A stretch of 5,595 nt of DNA from an uncultured Eubacteriales bacterium (GTDB taxonomy: Bacteria; Bacillota; Clostridia; Oscillospirales; Oscillospiraceae), in NCBI GenBank assembly GCA_900540635.1, contig UQGU01000088.1, forward strand, positions 1 to 5,595, given 5' to 3'. Below, in pieces: positions 1 through 5,594 of the stretch. Both the position numbers and the translations under genes were made by a program. The notes under the pieces are model-generated. The model ran no database searches. It worked only from the letters and a program-made list of their open reading frames with translations, and was not told the DNA's origin. Numbering within the stretch: the first letter of the stretch is position 1; each line of letters starts with the position of its first letter.

Positions 1-146
1 CCCTGCCTGACCGTCTGCCCGCCGCTCTCGGCGTTTACGGTGATGTCGCCCTTGCCGATGTCCCACTCCGCCGCCAGCGCCGACACGGGCAGGTTGGCGA
101 GAAGCAGCAGCGCAAGGAGCGTTGATACGATTTTCTTCCCCTTCAT
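1..146 (-). CDS. Secreted protein, N-terminal part only (runs off left edge)
   Basis: Only the first 48 codons are in the window. Translation starts MKGKKIVSTLLALLL and has the layout of a Sec signal peptide: a Lys-rich n-region (residues 2-5), a Leu/Ala-rich core (about 6-19) and a VSALA cleavage box ending at Ala25. The mature protein would begin AEWDIGKGDITVNAES, a short beta-rich start like those of clostridial surface or carbohydrate-binding proteins, but no domain can be named. The ATG at 146 is supported by an AAGGAGG site (minus strand, 156-162) nine bases upstream. The gene is divergent from the recombinase remnant at 328, so it may be cargo of the same decayed mobile element; that is inference. 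Secretion is well supported, function is unknown. Confidence 0.75.
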   Translation of the reverse strand, partial: MKGKKIVSTLLALLLLANLPVSALAAEWDIGKGDITVNAESGGQTVRQ

Positions 147-213
147 GTGCAAAAGCCTCCTTCTTTGTTCTGGTTGATTGCCTCGATTCCTTTTTAGCAG
201 GTGTAGCTGTGAA

Positions 214-243
214 AGCATATCAAAAGGCGTGCCCCGCCCACAA
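214..243 (-). promoter_or_regulatory. Weak candidate promoter for the secreted-protein gene
   Basis: On the minus strand, TTGTGG (238-243) lies 18 bases from TATGCT (214-219), which is preceded by TGA, giving an extended -10 (TGnTATGCT). This would leave a leader of about 60 bases before the ATG at 146. The -35 matches the consensus at only three positions. The rest of the 147-327 spacer shows no other gene or clear element. Confidence 0.27.
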
Positions 244-327
244 AACCCATGAGCCTTCGCCACTTCCTGCCGGTGTGAATCCTTATACACAGTCATTCTA
301 CCAGACAATGCGGAAATTTTCAAGCGC

Positions 328-675
328 TTGTTCGGACAAAGAGCTGCTTTTGATGCGCCGCCAAAAGGATCGCAGAAGGAACTGGAAAACCGCCGCGACG
401 AGCTTGAGAACAGGCTTGCCTGCGAAAAGCTGGCAAAGCCCAAGGTCAGTGCCGAGTTTATGACCTTCTGGCTCCATCGCTTCCGCAAGCTGGACGTGCG
501 GAAGAAAAGCCACCGCTAGATGCTCATTGACACCTTCATCAACGCGATTTTCCTGTACGATGATAAAATGGTGATCACCTTCAACTACAAGGAGGGCACA
601 AAAACCATCACCCTTGCGGAATTGCCGGAAGCTATCAGCAACAAAAACGGTTCGGATTTGAATTGCCTTGTTGCA
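328..675 (+). pseudogene. Large serine recombinase, C-terminal remnant with in-frame TAG
   Basis: One reading frame, interrupted only by TAG at 517-519, encodes a Lys/Glu/Arg-rich coiled-coil-like stretch (KELENRRDELENRLACEKL). It continues through FMTFWLHRFRKLDVRKKSHR, stop, then MLIDTFINAIFLYDDKMVIT and FNYKEGTKTITL. The IDTFINAI-LYDDK-NY block is the typical extreme C-terminus of large serine recombinases of clostridial integrative elements, just after their coiled coil. The catalytic serine domain, the recombinase domain and the zinc ribbon are all absent: the frame is closed by TGA at 250-252, and about 110 codons remain of a family usually near 500 residues. A Gln (CAG) at the TAG position would restore a normal-looking sequence. 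The first codon in this entry (TTG) is not a real start; recognisable similarity begins near 340. The remnant cannot recombine DNA. It marks the edge of an old mobile element. Confidence 0.8.
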
Positions 676-717
676 CCAAAAAACAGGACACCCCTTCGGG
701 GGCGTCCTGTTTTTTGG
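676..717 (+). terminator. Strong terminator with UUCG tetraloop after recombinase remnant
   Basis: A 19-pair inverted repeat (676-694 with 699-717) has one mismatch (A690/C703, a G-U pair in minus-strand RNA). The loop is TTCG closed by C-G, the hyperstable cUUCGg tetraloop in plus-strand RNA. A T6 run ends the right arm and an A6 run begins the left arm, so it could work on both strands. It follows the conserved end of the recombinase remnant and probably belonged to that gene. Confidence 0.88.
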
Positions 718-761
718 TATCTGCGGCGGACTCGAAAGGGCGGCGACAGCGCAGCTGCCGC

Positions 762-788
762 AAAAATGCGTCCGGTGGACGCATTTTT
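762..788 (-). terminator. Terminator of the flippase-HD operon
   Basis: A perfect 12-bp inverted repeat (762-773 and 777-788) with a 3-base loop begins with A5 and ends with T5, so it is bidirectional in form. On the minus strand it overlaps the TAA stop of the HD gene (789-787), placing termination immediately at the end of that operon. Together with the 676-717 hairpin it separates the recombinase remnant from the operon. Confidence 0.85.
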
Positions 789-1284
789 AGCCGTGGGAGA
801 GTCCCTTTCTTTTCAGGCGCATCCCGCGTTTTTTTCTGTGCAGCACCCCTCGGGCGGTCTCTCGCAGGGCGCAGAGCTTGTCCGCCGTGCACAGCAGCAC
901 GCTCTCCCGGTACCTGGGCAGGGTCAGATTCAGCGGGAACATATGCGCCAATATCATATTCCGCTCGATCTTGTTCAGGCCGAAGTCCCGCTCCGCATTT
1001 TTCATGGCCCGGCGGGCATGGTGGGTGCCGTGGAGCGGCCGGCCCTTTTCCTTGATGTGCCAGTCGTAGAGGAAATAGTCGTGGAGCAGCGCTCCCCGGA
1101 CCAGGGAGCGGGTGTCCGTCCGCAGCCGGAGCAGTGCCGCCAATTGCAGGCACATCAGCGCAACCGCCACGCTGTGGTCAAAGACCGTCACCATGCCGTG
1201 CTGGAAAAAGCGCTTCTCCATGTCCATGCCCTTGGAATGGAGGATATCCCCGGCATAGGTTTCCAACAGCTTTTGCGAACGCAT
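787..1284 (-). CDS. HD-domain phosphohydrolase family protein
   Basis: This 165-aa cytoplasmic protein of the HD superfamily (metal-dependent phosphohydrolases) is complete. The metal-site residues are present in order: H37 (FDHSV), H68-D69 (GALLHDY), H85/H88/H89 (HGTHH), H114 (LAHMFP) and D135 (TADK). This fits a complete HD fold, possibly binding two metals. The substrate is unknown; family members hydrolyse nucleotides, cyclic nucleotides or other phosphoesters, and there is no GYP motif to indicate c-di-GMP. The C-terminus (about 145-165) is strongly basic. Translation starts at ATG 1284, one base after the flippase TGA stop (1288-1286), with GGAGG inside the end of the flippase gene, so the two are translationally coupled and co-transcribed. 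Similar stand-alone HD proteins of about this size are recalled in many Clostridia. The family call is firm, the role is open. Confidence 0.88.
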   Translation of the reverse strand: MRSQKLLETYAGDILHSKGMDMEKRFFQHGMVTVFDHSVAVALMCLQLAALLRLRTDTRSLVRGALLHDYFLYDWHIKEKGRPLHGTHHARRAMKNAERDFGLNKIERNMILAHMFPLNLTLPRYRESVLLCTADKLCALRETARGVLHRKKRGMRLKRKGLSHG

Positions 1285-1285
1285 A

Positions 1286-2809
1286 TCAGCCTCCGAGCTT
1301 TTTCAGCAGTTTTTCCTTCAGGTAGCCAAAGGCCTCCGTCCGGAAGTTGAGGGCCAGAAGCAGCCCATTGGGGATCACCAGGCACAGAACGCCCCGCAGG
1401 AAGAAATCCCCCCACACACCCAAGCCGCAAAGGCTGCTGACCAGGGTGATGGCTGCAAAGGACAGCACTACAATGCCAAGGCACGCTCCCTGCCGCAGGA
1501 AGAAGGGTGCACATGAGGTCTCGAATATCTTCTTGTGGAGAATATAGGGCTCAAACCAGAAAGAGGTCAGAAGTCTGGAAATGGAGGTCGCCGCCAGAAT
1601 GCCCGTCAGCCCCCATTTGACTCCCAGAAAATAGGACAGCACCAGATTGATCGCCGCAGCGTACAGAAGGATATTTTTTGTCTCTCGGAACAGCCCGGAG
1701 GTATTGCGGAAATTCCAAACCGGCACCAAAACATTGGGCAGGAAGAAATTCAGACAGATGACTGCCACCGTATCCATCGGCAGCAGCCACTTTTCCCCGG
1801 CCCACAATAGAATAAAGGGGTTGTATAGGACCAGCAGGGACGCCATACAGAATGCGGCGATCCAGCTGAAGCCCATGCTGTAAATGTCAAAGACCCGCTT
1901 CTTCTGCGCCCGGTCTCCGGTGGCATTCAAATTGCCCAGAGAGCCCAGCACCGACTGGGAGATGATCGTGGTGTAGGCCGACACCATTCCCTGGATCATC
2001 ACATAGTTGTCGTACTGGCCAACAGTGGCCGTGGAGATCAGCGTGGAAATGTATAGGTTATCCGTACTGTTCAGCAGCTGTCCCCCCGCCTTATAGGAGA
2101 ACATATGGCGCACATCCCGGAAGATATTCTTTTTCGTTTCCGGCTCCAGAGGTGCCTTCTCTTTCAGAAACGGATAGAGCTGGTCTGCCTTCCGGGATAT
2201 GAACAGGTTGCTCACGACGGTCATGGCAATCTGAATGAACAGATACACCGTAAAATTCCGGAACAGGAGCAGCACCATGATCTGCGCCGCCACTGAGAGA
2301 AATTTGAAGCATATCTCATATCTGGAAATAAGGTAGCGCTTCTGGTCCGCATGGATAATACTGCTTTTGTACACCAAAAGGTAGGAGCAAACGGAGTTGG
2401 CCAAAAACATCAGATAATACAGCACAAGATGATATTGGTCGATGGTCGATTTCACCAGCAGCCGAAGCACCGGAACCAGCCCCAGACCTATGACAGCCAC
2501 GGCCAGGGCAATGATCCGATAGATGGTCTTGTAATATCCCATCAGGGCCGTCAGCTGCTTTTCATCTCCTTGGGCCAGAGGCTTATAAAGGGAATACACC
2601 ACAATGTCCGAAAGCCCCAGCTCTGTCAGAGAGAGCACATTCAAGATGCTGGCGTACAGGCCGTTGATCCCCAGGTACTCTTCACTGAGGACATGAATAA
2701 AAATCGTCCGGGACAAAAAACCCAGCAAAGAGATCACGATCTGCGCCGCCACACCGAAGCGAAAATTCTTCCACGTATTCTGAAACCGGGATTGGCTATT
2801 TTTTTCCAT
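1286..2809 (-). CDS. Wzx-like polysaccharide flippase (MOP superfamily)
   Basis: This 507-aa polytopic inner-membrane protein has many hydrophobic segments (for example about 20-40, 95-116, 127-147, 170-203, 312-336, 345-365, 380-396, 441-460 and 470-488), consistent with the 12-14 helices of oligosaccharide flippases. The N-terminal block FLSRTIFIHVLSEEYLGING (31-50), followed by LTELGLSDIVVYSLYKPLA, is characteristic of Firmicute polysaccharide flippases that move undecaprenyl-linked repeat units across the membrane. The start is ATG 2809: it has an AAAGGAG site seven bases upstream and lies just downstream of a strong promoter. A longer open frame starting at 2899 would begin upstream of the promoter and can be rejected. 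The gene is first in an operon with the HD gene and divergent from a glycosyltransferase, which supports a surface-glycan role. The exact glycan is unknown. Confidence 0.92.
   Translation of the reverse strand: MEKNSQSRFQNTWKNFRFGVAAQIVISLLGFLSRTIFIHVLSEEYLGINGLYASILNVLSLTELGLSDIVVYSLYKPLAQGDEKQLTALMGYYKTIYRIIALAVAVIGLGLVPVLRLLVKSTIDQYHLVLYYLMFLANSVCSYLLVYKSSIIHADQKRYLISRYEICFKFLSVAAQIMVLLLFRNFTVYLFIQIAMTVVSNLFISRKADQLYPFLKEKAPLEPETKKNIFRDVRHMFSYKAGGQLLNSTDNLYISTLISTATVGQYDNYVMIQGMVSAYTTIISQSVLGSLGNLNATGDRAQKKRVFDIYSMGFSWIAAFCMASLLVLYNPFILLWAGEKWLLPMDTVAVICLNFFLPNVLVPVWNFRNTSGLFRETKNILLYAAAINLVLSYFLGVKWGLTGILAATSISRLLTSFWFEPYILHKKIFETSCAPFFLRQGACLGIVVLSFAAITLVSSLCGLGVWGDFFLRGVLCLVIPNGLLLALNFRTEAFGYLKEKLLKKLGG
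1290..1294 (-). promoter_or_regulatory. Ribosome binding site of HD gene, inside flippase 3' end
   Basis: On the minus strand the bases read GGAGGCTGATATG. The GGAGG lies in the last flippase codons, TGA is the flippase stop, and the ATG of the HD gene follows after one base. Spacing is five bases. This fixes the HD start and indicates translational coupling. Confidence 0.85.
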
Positions 2810-2816
2810 GGATACG

Positions 2817-2823
2817 CTCCTTT
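2817..2823 (-). promoter_or_regulatory. Ribosome binding site that fixes the flippase start
   Basis: AAAGGAG on the minus strand sits seven bases before ATG 2809. It lies just downstream of the expected transcription start, so it excludes the 30-codon N-terminal extension. Confidence 0.88.
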
Positions 2824-2833
2824 CGTTGGCCCG

Positions 2834-2862
2834 ATTATAGCACACTCCCCTATCAAAGTCCA
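2834..2862 (-). promoter_or_regulatory. Extended -10 promoter of the flippase-HD operon
   Basis: On the minus strand, TGGACT (2857-2862, four of six consensus positions) is followed after 17 bases by a perfect TATAAT (2834-2839), preceded by TGC to give an extended -10. Transcription should start near 2827, giving a leader of only about 18 bases that contains the ribosome binding site. Confidence 0.85.
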
Positions 2863-2886
2863 GTCTCGCCTTTTCTCCTCCGACAA

Positions 2887-2915
2887 TTGCAATACCCATG
2901 CAAACATGCTATAAT
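2887..2915 (+). promoter_or_regulatory. Extended -10 promoter of the glycosyltransferase gene
   Basis: TTGCAA (2887-2892) is followed after 17 bases by a perfect TATAAT (2910-2915), preceded by TGC. It is the near twin of the opposing promoter: the two -35 boxes are separated by 24 bases. The -35 lies inside the 8-bp palindrome ATTGCAAT (2886-2893), and TTGCA/TGCAA half-sites (2887-2891, 2899-2903) could bind a regulator; that is speculation. Confidence 0.85.
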
Positions 2916-2939
2916 GAAAGAAAAACGGGATGTGATATT

Positions 2940-3971
2940 ATGGATATGTGTGCAGCTCTGCCGGTGATCGTTCACCACGAATGCGGCGATCCTTCCGCAC
3001 ACGGCTATTTGCTGGACTGCCTTCGCCAAACCGTCCGCTGCAATGAAAATACCGTTCTCCTCGGCAGTACCAACTGGAAGTCCCTGCTTCCGGAGGGCGT
3101 TGCCTTTGCCGATGCCAAGGCCCTTGAGGATTCCCGTCTGGCAGAATTTGAACGGGTCTATGTGGATCTGGCCCCCTACTACCCCAATTCCCTTATCTTC
3201 TTCCGGCGCCTGTTCCTGATGGAAACATATCTGCGCCGAAACGGCCTCCACGAGGCAGTTCTGTTGGACAGCGACATTCTGCTCTACCAGGATTTAACGG
3301 ATTTCCCCAGATTCCGGGAATGTGACTTTGCCTGCTGCATCGACGAAAATCAGCACTTTTCCAAGGAGGATACCCAGGGTCTGCGCTGGTTTGCCAACTG
3401 CGGCATCTCCTACTGGACGCTGGACGCTCTGGACGATTTTCTTACCTTTTTGCAGGACAGCTACGAAAATCACCTGGACCGTCTGCGGGTAAAATACAAC
3501 TACCACGTTGCCCACAATATTCCCGGCGGCGTAACGGAAATGAGCCTGATCTATCTCTGGGTTCAGGACCGGCCCAAAATGCGCTTTTACAATATGTCCG
3601 TCCCGGAGGATGGGAAGTCCTTCAACAATACCGTCTGGTTCGCCGTCAACTACAGCGACAATGAATTTCTGGTAGACAAGCGCACCCGCATGAAAAAATT
3701 CACCATTCCAAAGGACGGCGGCCTGCCGATCTTCTACCCCGTCTCCGGCGGTACACAGCAAATGTACAACATCCACTTTGTTGGCAGCGCCAAGCGGGAT
3801 ATGCATGACTACCAGCGCTATGGCCACCTCCGTTTCGGCAGCCGCTGCCGTCAGCTGTGGCAGGAATGGCTCCTCCACGGTCTGCGGGCCTTCGCCCACG
3901 GAGATTCCCCCCTGAGCAGCACCGTCCATCGCCTGGGCAAGGCCGCCAAAAAGCTGCTGCATTTAACATAA
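2940..3971 (+). CDS. GT8-like glycosyltransferase (GT-A fold)
   Basis: This 343-aa protein has no clear membrane segment or signal peptide, so it is probably cytoplasmic or peripheral. Landmarks are a DxD metal and nucleotide-sugar motif, D110-S-D112 in VLLDSDILLY; WFANCGISYW (150-159), resembling the acceptor-side N-x-G motif of GT-A enzymes; and H279-x2-G282-x2-K285 (HFVGSAK), which matches the GT8 HxxGxxK signature. The expected role is transfer of a sugar from a nucleotide sugar with Mn2+ or Mg2+; donor and acceptor are unknown. The start is ATG 2940: an in-frame ATG at 2898 lies between the -35 and -10 boxes and cannot be in the mRNA. The site before 2940 (ACGGGATG region) is a weak Shine-Dalgarno; ATG 2946 is a less likely alternative. 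It is divergent from a flippase, consistent with glycan assembly. No T-run terminator follows it closely. Confidence 0.8.
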   Translation: MDMCAALPVIVHHECGDPSAHGYLLDCLRQTVRCNENTVLLGSTNWKSLLPEGVAFADAKALEDSRLAEFERVYVDLAPYYPNSLIFFRRLFLMETYLRRNGLHEAVLLDSDILLYQDLTDFPRFRECDFACCIDENQHFSKEDTQGLRWFANCGISYWTLDALDDFLTFLQDSYENHLDRLRVKYNYHVAHNIPGGVTEMSLIYLWVQDRPKMRFYNMSVPEDGKSFNNTVWFAVNYSDNEFLVDKRTRMKKFTIPKDGGLPIFYPVSGGTQQMYNIHFVGSAKRDMHDYQRYGHLRFGSRCRQLWQEWLLHGLRAFAHGDSPLSSTVHRLGKAAKKLLHLT

Positions 3972-4066
3972 GCCGCAAAAGCCGCCCTGCGCTCCCAGGC
4001 CGCGTAAAAATCGTGCCTTATACACCTGCTCGTCAGTACAGATATCTGACAATTCCTTTTTGCGGC
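3972..4066. repeat. Long-range inverted repeat and palindrome in spacer
   Basis: GCCGCAAAA (3972-3980), directly after the glycosyltransferase stop, is the exact reverse complement of TTTTGCGGC (4058-4066). Between the arms lie 77 bases holding the 10-bp palindrome CAGATATCTG (4039-4048), which also forms part of a GTCAG/CTGAC pair (4032-4036, 4046-4050). In RNA the whole could fold with a closing 9-bp stem. There is no open frame with a good start in the 3972-4172 spacer. A structured 3' end, an operator or a chance pairing are all possible. Confidence 0.4.
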
Positions 4067-4137
4067 CATGGCCCCCGGCACATGCGTACTCATAAATACA
4101 CAAATATTAATTTTCTCTTTTCTTTTATCTTAATTTG

Positions 4138-4146
4138 TGGTAGACT
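4138..4146 (+). promoter_or_regulatory. Candidate extended -10 promoter of the membrane-protein gene
   Basis: TGGTAGACT contains an extended -10 (TGn) plus TAGACT, four of six consensus positions. It would start transcription near 4153, just before the ribosome binding site, the same short-leader layout as the other promoters here. The region upstream (4091-4135) is very AT-rich and could act as an UP-like element. The -35 at 17 bases (TTTTCT, 4118-4123) is poor. Confidence 0.4.
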
Positions 4147-4157
4147 CAAGGAAAGGC

Positions 4158-4164
4158 AAAGGAG
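4158..4164 (+). promoter_or_regulatory. Ribosome binding site that fixes the membrane-protein start
   Basis: AAAGGAG lies eight bases before ATG 4173. This selects MKYRSS as the N-terminus over an in-frame GTG at 4137, which sits in the candidate promoter and has no such site. Confidence 0.88.
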
Positions 4165-4172
4165 TTGGATTT

Positions 4173-5447
4173 ATGAAGTACCGGTCCTCTAAAAAGATAT
4201 TTTCATTTCTATATTTCTCTATTGGCAGTTTAATTGCTGCAATATTCGTCGGTCTTTTTCTTCTGTATTGCGTCTATATGCTGCCAACAGCACGAATGCG
4301 CTATAATGTTAACCGCAGCTTGACCTATATTCAAGCCGAAAATGATTCTTATATGTGGGCTCCGTATCAAAAAAGCAGCGCACTGGATGGCTTTACAGAC
4401 AGCATTATGTTGGGAAACGCCATTTATGAGAGCAAATTCTCCGCTCTCCACGATGCACTTGTAAATCCTCGAATGGAGTTCACCCCGGGGGATACTGTTC
4501 CTGTGGATTCCCTTGCGAAATATGCTTCCGGTGAGACCGGTGGCAAAGAAGTTACCTATGCACGATACTGGCATGGATATCTGGTCCTTCTAAAGCCTCT
4601 CCTGCTGATCTTTAGCCCTGCGGACATCCGGCTTCTCAATATGACTGCCCAGTTTTTTCTGGGGTTGTTCGCGTTATTGCTGGCGTACAAAAAGGCTGGG
4701 TACCGTTTGGCCATTCCCTTCGCCTCGGCAATGCTTTGCCTGAACCCGATATCAACAGCACTTTGCTTTCAGTACACCGATGTATATCTTTTAACTCTGA
4801 TTTTTGAGGTGATCCTGTTACATTTCCGAACGGATCAGAAGGCTTTCGGCTATCTTCTATTCCTTTGGCTTGGCATCCTTGTTGCCTATTTTGATTTTCT
4901 AACGTATCCGCTTGTATCTTTGGGATTCCTTTTGATCACGGAGCTTCTGCTTTGTCAGGAGACTCTACCCAGAAAACTGCAGCGTTTTCTACGCAATTCC
5001 GCCTCGTGGGTGATTGGTTACGGCGGCATGTGGGCCAGTAAATGGATACTTGCCACCCTGTTCACCGAGCAGAACGTTATTCGGGATGCGCTAAGCAGTG
5101 CGCAGGAGCGTACTTCATCCTCTGTTAACTCCAGCAACATTTCACCTCTTTTGGTTCTCAAGCGCAACATTCAGGTTTACATCAACCCGTCTGTTGGATT
5201 CCTGCTGCTGCTATTGTGTATTGGCCTTCTCTATCTCTTAATCGCGAAAAAAAGGCGATTGAGATTCCGCGCTTCTTCCATTGTTCCTTTCTCTTTATGT
5301 GCAATTCTGCCGGTAATATGGACATTTTTATTGACTAATCACTCCATGATTCATCCGTATATGACCTATCGAAATTTTGCGGTCTCCGCCATGGCAATAG
5401 GTTGCATAATTGCTGACTGTTTCCGGCAGGAACCCAGGCAACCCTAA
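4173..5447 (+). CDS. Polytopic membrane protein, possible GT-C-like surface-glycan enzyme
   Basis: This 424-aa protein has roughly ten hydrophobic segments (about 9-36, 134-149, 157-172, 178-190, 200-218, 225-240, 243-261, 277-297, 340-358, 368-388 and 397-415). A long loop between the first two (about 37-132), probably extracytoplasmic, carries LDGFTDSIML (71-80) with D72 and D76. It is followed by YARYWHGYLVLLKPLLL (129-145) and, near the end, NHSMIHPYMTYR (389-400). This layout, one helix, a large acidic loop and then many helices, resembles GT-C glycosyltransferases that use lipid-linked sugars, and from memory these motifs recur in unnamed proteins of Firmicute polysaccharide clusters. 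Enzyme activity is inference. It is codirectional with the glycosyltransferase but probably has its own promoter. Base composition is more AT-rich than its neighbours. An intact start, a strong ribosome binding site and a terminator indicate a live gene. Confidence 0.7.
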   Translation: MKYRSSKKIFSFLYFSIGSLIAAIFVGLFLLYCVYMLPTARMRYNVNRSLTYIQAENDSYMWAPYQKSSALDGFTDSIMLGNAIYESKFSALHDALVNPRMEFTPGDTVPVDSLAKYASGETGGKEVTYARYWHGYLVLLKPLLLIFSPADIRLLNMTAQFFLGLFALLLAYKKAGYRLAIPFASAMLCLNPISTALCFQYTDVYLLTLIFEVILLHFRTDQKAFGYLLFLWLGILVAYFDFLTYPLVSLGFLLITELLLCQETLPRKLQRFLRNSASWVIGYGGMWASKWILATLFTEQNVIRDALSSAQERTSSSVNSSNISPLLVLKRNIQVYINPSVGFLLLLLCIGLLYLLIAKKRRLRFRASSIVPFSLCAILPVIWTFLLTNHSMIHPYMTYRNFAVSAMAIGCIIADCFRQEPRQP

Positions 5448-5453
5448 TTTTAT

Positions 5454-5489
5454 AAAACAGCTCCTGCCAAAGAGGCAAGAGCTGTTTTT
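5454..5489 (+). terminator. Terminator of the membrane-protein gene
   Basis: AAAACAGCTC (5454-5463) pairs with GAGCTGTTTT (5479-5488). After one C/A mismatch, TGCC pairs with GGCA around an AAAGA loop, and a T5 run ends at 5489. It begins seven bases after the TAA stop. The A-run on the left arm means it may also work on the minus strand. Confidence 0.9.
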
Positions 5490-5521
5490 GTACTGCAATG
5501 TATGGTCATAGTCCTCTGGTC

Positions 5522-5539
5522 AAAAAGCGCTTCGCGCTT
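5522..5539 (-). terminator. Terminator of a minus-strand gene entering from the right
   Basis: On the minus strand, AAGCGC (5534-5539) pairs with GCGCTT (5525-5530) around GAA and runs into a T5 tract ending at 5522. It overlaps the putative stop codon at 5540-5538. The stem is short, six pairs, but GC-rich. Confidence 0.55.
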
Positions 5540-5594
5540 AGGATTCGGTCGCCAGTTCTTCCGGCAAAATATTTAAAAAACGCCCAGCCGATTG
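5538..5594 (-). CDS. Possible C-terminal tail of an unidentified protein
   Basis: On the minus strand a frame reads QSAGRFLNILPEELATES and then TAA (5540-5538), immediately followed by a terminator-like hairpin. That placement is the main reason to prefer this frame. Another open frame reads through the hairpin to a TGA further left and is less likely. Only 18 residues are visible, so no family can be named. If real, it converges with the membrane-protein gene. Confidence 0.35.
   Translation of the reverse strand, partial: QSAGRFLNILPEELATES

Noticed and set aside
283..291. TTATACACA, a DnaA-box-like sequence
   Set aside because: A single copy with no cluster or AT-rich unwinding region; chance is likely.
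122..463. Plus-strand 113-codon open frame
   Set aside because: It begins antisense to the signal peptide, crosses the spacer and runs out of frame with the recombinase remnant. I could not show that it holds frameshifted recombinase sequence.
517..519. TAG as pyrrolysine or a recoded codon
   Set aside because: The gene is already missing its catalytic domains and no downstream recoding structure is seen; an ordinary nonsense mutation in a pseudogene suffices.
635..1153. Minus-strand 172-codon open frame
   Set aside because: It overlaps the HD gene in another frame, crosses both terminators, and reads as Pro/Arg/Ala-rich low-complexity sequence without a ribosome binding site.
2810..2899. 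N-terminal extension of the flippase by 30 residues
   Set aside because: These codons lie upstream of or within the mapped promoter elements, and ATG 2809 has a well-placed ribosome binding site.
2351..2914. Plus-strand 187-codon open frame antisense to the flippase
   Set aside because: His/Gln-rich shadow of a membrane-protein gene; no ribosome binding site, no recognisable family.
3294..3962. Minus-strand 222-codon open frame antisense to the glycosyltransferase
   Set aside because: Shadow frame over a gene with clear motifs, promoter and start; no promoter or ribosome binding site of its own.
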